This document shows positions 31,493-43,251 of a stretch of DNA of 64,000 nucleotides, one piece after another; within the stretch, counting starts at the first letter, position 1; every line of letters starts with the position of its first letter. The stretch covers positions 62,377,463-62,441,462 of the forward strand of contig JALMGJ010000005.1 of assembly GCA_023362775.1 (NCBI GenBank), written 5' to 3'. The position numbers and the translations under genes were made by a program. Under the pieces are notes generated by a model. It was not told the origin of the DNA and searched no databases. It saw nothing but the letters and a program-made list of their open reading frames with translations. Source of the stretch: Charina bottae (Eukaryota > Chordata > Lepidosauria > Squamata > Charinaidae).

Positions 31493-31959
31493 CAGGTGGT
31501 CCTCGCTTAATGATGGTAATTGGGACCGTAATTTTCGTTGCTAAGCGATGTGGTCGTAAAGCGTGATGTCATGTGACCACACCGCTTAGCAACAGCAGTT
31601 CTGGCAGTCCCTGGTTACTGTTGTTAAGCGAGGATTGCACGTGTCGTTAAGCGAGGACCTCACATGATTGTGACTTCTGACTTCCTGCCAGCTTCCCCAT
31701 TGACTTTGCTTGACTGAAGCTGGCAGGGAACATTGACTGAAACCAGCAGGGAACGTTGCTAATCATGATCATGTAACTGCAGGGTGCTGCGACAATCGGA
31801 AATCTGGGCTGGTTACCGAGTACCCAGATCGTGATCACATGACTGTGGGGGCACTGTGACGGCTGGAGCTTTAAGGACCAGTTGTAACTACCACTCGTTC
31901 AGTGCTGTTGCAAGTTTGAATGGTTGCTGAACAAGTGGTTGTTAAACAAGGACCACCTG
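31493..31959. mobile_element. Pogo-type MITE (CAGGTGGTCCTCGC)
   Basis: A 467-bp element with TA flanks (31,491-31,492 and 31,960-31,961). Inverted ends are CAGGTGGTCCTCGCTTAATG and, reversed, CAGGTGGTCCTTGTTTAACA. The interior contains several further copies of 'ttaagcgagga' in both directions and no coding frame. TA duplication and end sequence fit Tigger/pogo nonautonomous elements. Confidence 0.68.
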
Positions 31960-32249
31960 TACACTGGGAGCGAAGGAACAAGGTGGTTGAATTCCCAATA
32001 CAACTGGAATGCTACAGGTTTGGGAGTGATCATTTTGACCTGATCAGGAGAAAAAAAATTCAGAACGTTTTCAAAACTATTATTGTGGGGGGATTGCACA
32101 GGCTATCCCACTAGTTACCTTTCACACAACCCTTTTTCATATAGAATTGGGACATCATAGCCTGCAGTTTATAGGAAAAAAATAGTGTGCAGTGCTTTGG
32201 ATTTGAAAGGAAACAGTGCTTTGGAGCGTGCAGGAGTGTAAACATAGCA

Positions 32250-32974
32250 TCTGTCTGTCTATATACTACTAAAAGTCTTGAGACTTTGTAACCTTCAATT
32301 GGGCGAAACGCTGTATCATAGGGCAACAATTTTTGAACCAAGGTACCTCAAATGGACTTACAGATCCATCCAAAATCTGGCACCCATTACTCCTGTGGGA
32401 TTGAAATTTGGCAAAGTTGTGGCCACTTCAGCGCTGCTGCACTGCCATGGTGAGCCATGGGCATGTGATCATCATTTCCATGCTCCCTGACAGCTTCCCT
32501 CAAGCAAAGTCAGTGGGGAAGCTGGCAGGAAGTTGCAACTCCAAGGCCGGCAGGCAGGTAAGTGGCTGCTGCTGTGGGGGAGGGAGCAAGGGGATGCACA
32601 AAAGGTGTGGCGAGGGTCGGGGACGGTGTGTGAGGGTGCAGCACAGGTCAGGGAGGGTGTAGGGGAGGGTGCGGGTCGAGGAGGGTGCGTGAGTGGCCGG
32701 CGCGGCATGAGCGTAGAGGGATTGGGGGAGGGCACATGGGTGAGGGAGACTTACCCAAGCAACTTGCGACCTTCCGTGCTGGCTTACCCATTTCTCCCTG
32801 CCAGTTTCCCACAAGCAAAGTCAGCGGGAAGCCAGCAAGAAGTTGGAAATCGCTCCTTTTCCCATTGCTTTTTTGCTCATCCGTGGTCATTCTGTTGATC
32901 TGTTTAGGTAAGTAAATATCTTTGAAACAACAACCCAACTGAAACAATGACTCAGTGGGTCACGGGTTGTCTAG
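32250..32974 (+). mobile_element. Possible nonautonomous Helitron
   Basis: Starts TCTGTCTGTCTATATACTAC after an A and ends CTAG before a T, the A/T junction expected for Helitrons. The 5' line 'ctatatactactaaaag' resembles the conserved TC-rich Helitron start. Just before CTAG, ACAACCC (32,930-32,936) could pair with GGGTTGT (32,964-32,970), but the loop is long for a Helitron hairpin. The middle (32,550-32,720) is a GC-rich minisatellite-like region built on GGGAGGGTG. Confidence 0.38.
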
Positions 32975-33841
32975 TAACCCATTAAAGCAGTTGTGCCTTT
33001 TCCCAGGATTGCACAGCAGCTGTGGAGGTGACTGCACAGCTCTAATACAAAACTCCCTTAAGTTGGACTTGATTTCTGTTATGACAAAGCTACACATATG
33101 GTAGTTGATATGAATTATGTTCCAAAATAATTGAATATTTTAACAGTTCTTCATGTTTTTGTCTTAGCTATTCAACAGTGCTCACTGTTTCTCTATTAGA
33201 ATATAATTAGTGTTTGAGAGAAAAAGATTTATGAAATTTGTATTCTGCAGAGATGTTATTTTCTAGGAAATATTCTTCACTTCTTTTAGTGTACTTGAAT
33301 CCAATTTATATTCATTTGCCTGTAAGTTCTTTCTGAAACAAACACATTAGAATGTAAATATCTAAGGAGGAGACTTTCTTTGTAGAATAAATTCTGAGTA
33401 AGACAGTGCAATATATTGGAGATTACTCCTCTAACATTACCTGGTGCTGTTGCTGTGGTTGGTTTCCTTGTTTTTGATTTAGTATAATATGTATGCTTGG
33501 CATTGTGGTTTGGAAATCCTGAGTTATGGCTTAGCATCATGTATGAATGCCACCAGTTGAATTTTTCTAAAGAAATTGTTACATTGTGTTTTGGGTGATA
33601 TGCAAATTCAGAAATAGAATTGCATTGATTACATAAAAGTTATTCACTATTTTGGAACTGTAATATTAAATGTTATGACAGACTAGAAAGTGACAGACAT
33701 CCTGTTCAGTCAGTATTCTCTATTGAAACTTTATATAACTGACTTACCTCTGCTACGAATAACGGCCAGTGAAGACTGTGTGTGGATATGCTTATCCAAT
33801 TGCATTTCTGGATAAAAAGCTAATGGCTGGATTTATAGGTT
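32975..33841. other. No recognised feature
   Basis: AT-rich apparently single-copy sequence; no supported element or exon. Confidence 0.5.
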
Positions 33842-34162
33842 GTGCTAAGCCATAGTTTATTTAACTATGGTATGTTGAATACATCATATTTTACTAAATT
33901 CACTTGCTGTGTTAGATCATAAACCATGCTTTACAAACCTCAACTGGATGGGTTAACAAACTGTGTTGAATCCAAAACAAAATGGACTGAAGCCAGTCCA
34001 ACATCCAAACAATACAGCTATGCAGTGTCATATTTGGCAGATAGGACTAAGTCTCATGCTAACTATAATGTGGTTTGTTTGGTTTTTACTTACCATGTTG
34101 TGCAAAACCAGGTACTTGTGGTTTATTCAATACATTTGATTAAAGAAACCATGGCTTAGCGC
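33842..34162. mobile_element. Putative MITE with GTGCTAAGCCATAG ends
   Basis: Left end GTGCTAAGCCATAGTTTATT and reversed right end GCGCTAAGCCATGGTTTCTT form about 22-bp imperfect inverted termini around 321 bp. No clear target duplication. Related lines occur near 28,120 and 49,460-49,600, so it is a dispersed family of unknown superfamily. Confidence 0.4.
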
Positions 34163-34265
34163 AGTAAGAACTGGACCATTGTGTTTTGACAGATGGGCAG
34201 GTTAATTCATTTGATTATAACATGGAACTTATAGAAGCTTATTGATAAAGTGCTTCTCATTGCAG

Positions 34266-34337
34266 GGATGTTACAACGGCTGGTTTCATAGCAGTCATTG
34301 TCGTTTCAGTTGGGATATTCTTCCTGATCCTGAACAT
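34266..34337 (+). CDS. Candidate small exon encoding a membrane segment
   Basis: After 'cttctcattgcag' the 72-bp segment reads, from its second base, DVTTAGFIAVIVVSVGIFF then LILN, a near-ideal single transmembrane helix. A GTGAGA donor follows at 34,338. The exon would be symmetrical (72 bp). Without splicing the frame stops at once (ATG TGA). I do not recognise the protein and see no partner exons. It may equally be a chance hydrophobic frame in AT-rich DNA. Confidence 0.25.
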
Positions 34338-34340
34338 GTG

Positions 34341-35337
34341 AGACTTGACTCTCATATGAAACAAACAACTTTTTATTCAGTGTAATTTACAAACAGTGCC
34401 TCGTTCTACTTTAGAAGAGCTATTTTGCATGATTTGTGCATCTCAGAATTGTAAATAGGGCATTTTGCCCTGATGCCGTAGTGTGTATACATAATTTCCG
34501 TTCTATAAATGATTTAAATCCCAGAAAGAGATTTTTGATTTAAAATTACACTTCGCTGTTATACTTGGCATGGTTCTTTATGACATAGGAGTATTGCTGT
34601 ATCACTAGTATCTTATATGGTAAGAACTGTTCATGGGTTAGCTAGGTTTTTAATGTGGGATTGCAAATTATTAGTGTAAAATAATTTCAGTCAATCCAGA
34701 TAAGCAAGTTACTGTATCACATGCAAGGATGCATCCAAATATTTTGGCTTCATTTGAATTAAATGAATTAAAGAGGAGCAGACAAGGATCAGTACAATAA
34801 ACCACTATTTTATATGCAAGGTGGACAGCACCTCACAAAAGAGGCAGGCTTTAAACTAAATCAGGAGGAGGCAGGAGACCAATATCCAGAACCACACTCA
34901 AAGCATAAGCCCAAAGGCAGTAAACCTTACAACAGGAAGGAAGTAGTAAGATGGAAGGTGTGCTCAGGAATATCCCAGAAGGTTCAGCAGGCAAACTTAA
35001 GAAGGGTGGCGCTAAAGGGCTCAGATCCTTTACACCAGTGCTCAGAGTATGGGGAACATACTGGTGGGATGGAACTCATGGTTGGAATATAGTACTGGTA
35101 GTATACTGTATATATATTTTTCAAAAGAAACTGAACTGAAGGCAGTCAGATTAGTATTCTAAATTTCAAGAGAGCTGACTTCAATAAGGTAAATGGAAAA
35201 GGTAGGAAGGATTCAATAGATTGAAATCCTGAAGAGAAAAACTGTGTGTGTGTATGGGAATTCTGAAAAATGAGATAATTAAGGCCCAAACATAATACCA
35301 AAGAGAAAGAAAAATGGGAGATGTTTAATGAGACTGG
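34341..35337. other. No recognised feature
   Basis: Contains a 92-residue polar frame at 34,814-35,092 without recognisable motifs. Nothing else is supported. Confidence 0.45.
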
Positions 35338-35791
35338 TGTGGTTGCATAGAGATCTCTCTAATAAACTGAGAAACAAAAAGAACTTTTTTAAAAAATGGA
35401 AGGTAAAAGGTAAAAGTTCCCCCCGCACAGTTGTGCAGTCGTGTCCGACTCTAGGGGCTGGTGCTCATCTCCGTTTGTTAGCCGAAGAGCCAGCGTTGTC
35501 CGAAGACGCTTCCACGGTCATGTGGCCGGCATGATGCACGCGGAATGCTGTTACCCACCCACCAAAGTGGTACCTATTAATCTACTTGCATTTGTATGCT
35601 TTCGAATTGCTAGGTTGGCTAGAGCGGGAGCTCATTCCGTCACACGGGGCTAGGGACTCAAACCTCCGAACTTGCGATCTTCCAATTGACAAGCCTGGCG
35701 TGTTACCCACTGAGCCACCACGCCCCCTGTGGTTGCATAGAGATCTCTCTAATAAACTGAGAAACAAAAAGGACTTTTTTAAAAAATGGAA
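35338..35791. repeat. 64-bp direct repeats flanking a Sauria SINE
   Basis: 35,338-35,401 and 35,728-35,791 are the same 64 bases with one difference (AAAGAAC versus AAAGGAC), from TGTGGTTGCATAGAG to AAAAAATGGAA. They lie directly at both ends of the SINE, so they look like an exceptionally long target duplication. Confidence 0.93.
35402..35727 (-). repeat. Sauria SINE, copy 1
   Basis: Minus-strand order: GGCGTGGTGGCTCAGTGGGT (tRNA-like head with A box), B-box region, 'gaattcgaaa'-type lines ('caattcgaaagcatac'), 'gccggccacatgac', 'gagtcggacacgac', and a tail of TTTTACC repeats. The family is found across lizards and snakes and has a BovB-like 3' part. Confidence 0.87.
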
Positions 35792-36178
35792 AGCATATAA
35801 CAAAAGAAGAATATCAGGAAATAGCCCAAATCTATAAGGATACGATCAGGAAGACTAAAGCTCAGAATGAGCTGAGGCTTTCAATGAATGCCAAAAATAA
35901 CAAAAAAAGTTTATTTGGGTATGTGCGGAACAAGAGGAAGATCTTGGTACACTGGCTGGAGAAGATGGCAAGATGGTGACAGACAACAGGGAGAAGGCTG
36001 AACTCCTTATTGGTCTTTTTGCAAAAGTAAAAGTGGTCCAACCTGTCATAAACTGCACCATAGTGGGCAGAAGAGAAGTGCCAGTCAAAACAGGCAAGGA
36101 AGTGGTGAGAGAACACCTACTGCTTTGAATGAATTTAGGCTGCCAGGGCCAGATGGATTACATTCCGGTGGATGTGAT

Positions 36179-36319
36179 CAGGGATGGAACTAGGGTCTGT
36201 GTCACCCGGGGCAAACATAGATTCCGCACCCCCCATGGGTTATTTTGTCATTTTGGTGCCCCCCCATCGCGGTGCCCGGGGCACATGCCCCACTTGCCTC
36301 CCCCCTAGTTGCGGCCCTG
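36179..36319. mobile_element. Short hAT MITE in CR1
   Basis: A 141-bp element CAGGGATGGAACTAGGG...CTAGTTGCGGCCCTG with the perfect 8-bp duplication GATGTGAT (36,171-36,178 and 36,320-36,327). The interior is C/G-rich ('gtgcccggggcacatgcccc'). Confidence 0.82.
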
Positions 36320-37437
36320 GATGTGATCTCAAAACTACTAAGTATAATCTTTGAGAACTTCTGGATACAGGAGAAGTACTAGAAGAGTTAGCATTCCAGT
36401 CTTTTAAAAGGGGGAAAAAGTGGACCAGGAAACTGCAAATCAGTCAGCTTGATGTTGATACCTGGAAAAATCCTAGAAAAGATAATTAAGCAGCGGGTTT
36501 GCATGCACTCAGAGAAAAAAAAGGGGATTACTAAAACCTAGCATGAGTTTCTTAAGAACAGGTTGTGCCTAATCTGACTGGGTTTTTTGACAAAGTAAAT
36601 ATACTAGTAGACAAGGGAATGCTCTGGATGTTGCACATCTAGACTTCAGTAAAGCATTTGATAAAGCTGGCCATAGTTGATTCCTTGATAAAATGGAGCA
36701 ATGTTGGATGGTCCCACTACCAGATAGATTTCAATTGGTTGAACAACTGACCCAACCAATGATCCTTAATGAATCTATGGCTATATGGAGGTATGCAGTT
36801 GGGTATCTCAGTGTTCTGTCCTGGGCTCAGTGTTCTTCAACATTTTTATGAATGATTAGATGAGATGATAGAAGGGATTATCAGCACATTTACAGACAAC
36901 ATAAAGCTGGAGGGAATTGATAACATCTCAGAAGACAGGCTCAAGGTTCAAAAGAAACTTGATAGACTTGAACAGTGGACCCTTTCCACCAAAATGCAGT
37001 CCAGTAGCAAGAAATGTAGGGTTCTGCACTAGGAAAAATCAGGTGTACAAGTACAGTATAGGTGGTACCTGTTTCAGTAGTAATACTTGTGAGAAGGATC
37101 TGGGTGTCTTGGTAGACCACAGATTAAGCATCAGGCAGCAGTGTGCTGCAACAGCCAAGAGAGCCAGTGAAATATTGGGCTGCATCAACAGAGGTATGAT
37201 ACTGAGATTGCAGGAAGTGATAGTTCTGCTCCATGCTTCACTGGTCAGACACTACCTGGAATACTATGCCCACTTTTGGTTGATGCAGTACAGGAAGGAT
37301 GCTGAGGAACAGGAGAGAGTGTAGAGAAGAGCAACGAACAGGGTGAGGGGCTTTGTCAGTCCTTTGACATAGGCCAGTTCAGGAAACTTGACTCTACAAG
37401 ATATACTGGAATTCTGCTTTACTGATGTAGGCTAGAG

Positions 37438-37701
37438 CAGAAGCAGCAAACCTTTTCTGTAAAGGGACAGATTGCACTTCTTCTCTGCCTCTGTGGGTGT
37501 GGCTGGCAAGTTTGCAGGCCAAAGAGGCACTGATAGGCTGTGACCACCACCCAAGATGCCCCACTACTGCCCTTTGCCTTTGCTGAGGCTTGGGCCTGGT
37601 GATCTGCCTGCCTGTCTGCCCATCCGTTCTTAGCTTGAGGACTATACAAAAACAGGAGGCAGGCCGGATTAGGCCTGTAGGCTGTAGATTGCCAACCCCA
37701 G
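37438..37701. mobile_element. hAT element resembling mammalian MER20
   Basis: A 264-bp element with the perfect 8-bp duplication GGCTAGAG (37,430-37,437 and 37,702-37,709). It opens CAGAAGCAGCAAACCTTTTC then TGTAAAGGGACAGATTG, and closes 'gtagattgccaaccccag'; near the end is 'caaaaacaggaggcaggcc'. This layout (..GGCAAAC..TTTTCTGTAAAGGGCCAGAT.. and ..CAAAAACAGGCGGCGGGCC..) recalls the mammalian hAT-Charlie family MER20, from memory. Confidence 0.78.
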
Positions 37702-37893
37702 GGCTAGAGTAACAGAATCTTAAAAGCTTGACAGCATTTTCCTTTCCCTCCTCTTATATGAAAAAAAGTCAAAGTGGGGTCACTTTAAGTTATTTTTTTC
37801 TGTTGTCTTCTTCCTTTCACAGACTTAATTCATGTTTTATTAACTGCTGCCACCACCTTGCTTCTCCAAGGTTATCTCTGTGGTTCTCTAAAG

Positions 37894-38169
37894 CAGGGGT
37901 CCCCAACCCTCGGGCCGTGGACCGGTACCGGTCCGTGGCCTGTTAGGAACCGGGCCGCCATGCTGGTCTCAGAACCCCGCCCCTCGGTCCGTGCGATTGG
38001 CTCCCGCCTGCAAACCCCGCCCCTGGTCTGCGCGATTGGCTCCTGCCTGCAAATCCTGCCCCTGGTCTGCATGATTGGCTCCCGCCTGCAAACCCCGCCC
38101 CCCCCGGTCCATGGAAAAATTGTCTTCCACGAAGCCGGTCCCTCGTGCCAAAAAGGTTGGATACTCCTG
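37894..38169. mobile_element. hAT MITE (CAGGGGTCCCCAACC family), complete
   Basis: A 276-bp element, CAGGGGTCCCCAACCCTCGG to AAAAAGGTTGGATACTCCTG, with the perfect 8-bp duplication CTCTAAAG (37,886-37,893 and 38,170-38,177). The interior has three units of 'ttggctcc(c/t)gcctgcaaa'. A truncated partner lies at 3,501. Confidence 0.87.
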
Positions 38170-38599
38170 CTCTAAAGGCTTGGAGGCTGAAAGCTGTGAA
38201 GAATTGTTAAAGGAACTGGTTATGTTTAGCTAAAGAAGAGAAGGCTAAGTGGAGACATATAGCAGCCTTCCATACTTGAAGGGCTATCAGAGAAGAGGAT
38301 GTGGATTCATTCTCCACAGTGCCCGACAGTAGAACCAATGGGCCAATGGGCCAATGGGCGGCAGCTGTACAGAGAGAGGTCCAAACTCTAAATAAGGAGT
38401 AATTTCCTAACAGTGAGAACTGTTAAGCAGTGGAACAGCCCGTCTCCTGGAATTGTCGATGCTCTGTAACTGGAGGATTTCAAAGAGGTTGGACAGTCAT
38501 TTGGGATGGTGTGAGGATTCCTGCCCTGGGCAAGAGATTGGACTAAAAGACCTCCAAGATCTCTTCCAACCCTATGATTCTATAATTCTATATAATAAT

Positions 38600-39464
38600 A
38601 TTTGGACAATCCTATTGTTTTATCAAGTTGGGTACTGAGTTGGAGTAGATTTTTTTTTTAATTGAATGTATATGGGGAACAGACATGGGACAGAAGGATG
38701 AAAATATCATTAAGGTTGGGCATAAAATAATATCAGAGTTTCAGTAGCATCATTTTTATTGGATATAGATTGTGGGACACATACATGCTTTAAAAAGCTA
38801 GAAAATTCAGCTGTATGAAATTTGAATAATTTGTCATTAAAACTAAGTACATTTGGGTTGTGTTTCACTTAAAAACAATGTTAAGCTTGCAGCAGAATAG
38901 TTCAGTGTGTTTGTTCTTTAATTGTAATGGAAATTTTGTCTATTGTCCAGTGATCTTGAAAAAAGTAGCACTCATTATAATAGCTTTTTTTTTACAATAG
39001 CTGTGAACGATGATCATGTCCAACAATATGACAAGCCTCTAATGAATTTCAAGGGTGTGGGAGTTGAAAATAAATGTATTGTTGCTAACTGAGAACAGAA
39101 GAGCAAAGTGAATATAGACATTATCATTTTCCTGCAACTGATGGTTTTGAAATCTGTTTCTTTTGTTTTCTGCCTCACTGTATTTTTCTTTTAAGGGTGA
39201 CTCAGACTTACTTATGAGTGGATGTGTATAGGGTTGTGTTGATAATGTGGTAAATTTACATGTATTATATGCATGGTACATTTTTTAATAGAAGACAAGG
39301 TGGCTCGGTACTATTACTTATGACAGAAGCATTAACTTACATAACTCAGAAGCAGTTACTGAGAGACAACCCTGAAGAAATGCTATAAGCTTTTGAACAG
39401 AAGAAAGCTCCAAAGTCATGTACAGATTTAAATTTGGAATACATAATTAAATGTAAATAGAGTA
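38600..39464. other. No recognised feature
   Basis: Apparently single-copy AT-rich DNA between CR1 and the pogo-type MITE. Confidence 0.5.
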
Positions 39465-40258
39465 CAGGTAGTCCTTGCTTAACAACCCTAGTTGGGACCG
39501 GAATTTCTGTTGCTAAGCAAAGTGGTTGTTAGGCAAAACATCACATGACTGCACTGCTTAGTGATGGCAGTCCCAATTGTGGTCATTAGGCCAGGACCTT
39601 ATGCTTCTCCTGCCCTGCTGCACTCGCTCCTGCTTCAACTCCCCCCACGCTCCTATCTCCCCCCATCTCTGCCTTTTTGGCCGCGCTGCACTCTGCTGCC
39701 CCTGCTGCCCTGCACTCTGCTCTGCACCCTCAGTACCCTGCACTCTGCTGCCCCCTGCCGTCCCCAGCTGACCTTTGCCATCTTCTTCCTCCCACTGCTG
39801 CTGAGGCGCACATGGCCTGGCCCTTCGTGAGGCAGCTGCTGGCTGCGTGCAGCCTTCCCGAGGCCTCATGCGGTCTTGGGAAGGCCTTGCAAGGCCAGCA
39901 GCTGTCCTGTGAAGGACCAGGCTGGGTGCACCCCATCAACAGCAGGAAGAAAATTATTTATAAAAGTAATTATCCCAGTGCCAGGGTGAGCATTCCAAAG
40001 GGCAGGGGAGTGGGATAAAATGGACATAAGATTTGTCCTTTTACCCGGCTTCCTCGTGAGTCGAGTTCTGGAAACCTTCCCCGCTGTTTGGGCTCACCTG
40101 GCTGCTTGGGGTTGTATCCTTCTGATGCTGTAAAGCAAACGAAAGCTGAAATAAAATCATGAGCATAATCACGGTCACATGATTTTTCCCTCACCGACTG
40201 CTTTGTTTAACAACCGAGTTGCCGGTCCCAATTGTAGTCGCTAAACGAGGACTACCTG
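39465..40258. mobile_element. Pogo-type MITE (CAGGTAGTCC), 794 bp
   Basis: TA-flanked (39,463-39,464 and 40,259-40,260) with ends CAGGTAGTCCTTGCTTAACA and reversed CAGGTAGTCCTCGTTTAGCG. The centre (39,595-39,900) is C-rich with repeated CTGCCCTGCACTCTGCTG-type units and opens frames on both strands by base bias only. Confidence 0.72.
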
Positions 40259-40788
40259 TAACTTTCAATGCGTACTTACCAGTGCTAATGCACTCTTGCT
40301 AATGTTGATTATATTCTGGACATCTTGACAATACATATTAAGATTTTGATCTTAAATTTATTAACTATTTTAGACATTAGGGAAATCCAGCTATTCCCTA
40401 TGTAAGTAGATGGTTATTTAAAGCTTTTTTAATTTCACAAATTAATTGGCATGGTATGAAGAGTGATTTTGACAAACAATGAAGAATTCCAGTGATGGCC
40501 ATCTGGCTTCCATTTAAATTACATATATGAAAATGCCAGTATAGAATAATATGATTGATGTGAGCAGGAGCTGGTCATATTATTAAATCTGGGCTGAGCT
40601 GTAAACAGTTCAGCATATTTCTGGCATAACTGGCCAGCACACTCCTTTTGTTTGGGTATCGGGATAGGAGCCCATTTTACATGCACTCCCAGGTTGGCTT
40701 ATGGTCACTCACTCATGCACCCACAACCTGTTGAGGCACACGGATCTTGTAAGCCCCCCCCTTGCTTTCTACTTGGTTTTTCCAAATA

Positions 40789-42410
<1,622 letters not shown>

Positions 42411-42953
42411 TAGGTGGGGCTAGAGCAGAGAAGACCCACAGCCCTGGTCAACAGCCAGGAAATAATTAGGGACATGCACAAATTACTTTCAACCGAACAC
42501 TGAGGCACAACAGATTGTTTGGAATACATGGAGACCCAGTGAATTTAAAGTAACAGCAAAAATTTACTGGTTTACAGTGTACATTTGCTCTTTCTCACAC
42601 ATACACAGTCATCCATGCCCTTCTCAACTAGGGTGCCAGGCACTAGCTAGTGCTAGAGGGATGGAAGCCGCCAGGTCTGTATCCAAAGATGACTCAAGGA
42701 GTGGGCGGGCTTCAGGACCCCTTTTTATCCCCAAAAGTTTTTGCTTTGTTGATTAGTTGATTTGTTGGGGTTTTTTCCATGTGCTCAGGCCCAACTTCCT
42801 TTGTCTGGTTCAGGTGACATGTTTTCCTTTGTTTCCTTAATGACTTGTTTCCTATGGCATCTTCAGCCTAGTCTCACATCCACCTGATCTTTTCTCCACT
42901 CCTCCAGGGAATTCCCAAACATATATCATCTGGAATACCTATATCCTCTAGGT

Positions 42954-43243
42954 CAGAGCTTTCCAAACTTTTCATGTTGGTGACACACTTTTTAGACATG
43001 CATCATTTTGCGACACACTCTTACAGCAGGGCATCATTTTGCGACACACTCTTACAGCAGGGCACAAGGCAGGCACCAGGACCTGCATGGAATCACAGCA
43101 GGTTTGGAGGCAGCAGGGCACAAGGCAGGCACTAGGACCTGCATGGAATCCTGGTAGGGCTCAGAGAGGGCAGCAGCCGCGACACACCCAGACACTGCAG
43201 CCGACACACTAACGTGTCCCGACACACAGTTTGGAAACCTCTG
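42954..43243. mobile_element. hAT MITE (CAGAGCTTTCC family), copy 3
   Basis: A 290-bp element with the perfect 8-bp duplication CTCTAGGT (42,946-42,953 and 43,244-43,251). It is inverted relative to the copies at 47.9 and 55.7 kb: it starts CAGAGCTTTCCAAACTTTTC and ends GACACACAGTTTGGAAACCTCTG (23 bases, given here only by its outer part GTTTGGAAACCTCTG). Confidence 0.87.
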
Positions 43244-43251
43244 CTCTAGGT

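Larger units (their letters stand above)
35860..38595 (+). mobile_element. CR1 LINE, 5'-truncated and nested
   Basis: CR1 reverse transcriptase remains: KKSLFGYVRNKRKI, KAFDKAG in the catalytic region near 36,650, an FMNDX.D-like block near 36,845, then the clear C-terminal DLGVLVDHRLSIRQQCAATA and KRASEILGCINRGMIL (37,100-37,205), and YLEYYAHFW. The 3' end (38,560-38,595) is CCCTATGATTCTATAATTC, the CR1-type octamer-like terminus. Interrupted by three hAT elements (36,179; 37,438; 37,894). Many stops. Confidence 0.82.

Noticed and set aside
32472..32898. Several 80-120 residue frames on both strands
   Set aside because: They arise from the GGGAGGGTG-like minisatellite in the Helitron candidate.
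34814..35092. 92-residue polar frame as a gene
   Set aside because: No recognisable motif, start context or splice signals; kept only as unassigned sequence.
39561..39869. Proline/leucine-rich frames on both strands
   Set aside because: They overlap in a C-rich tandem part of a pogo-type MITE and show no motif.
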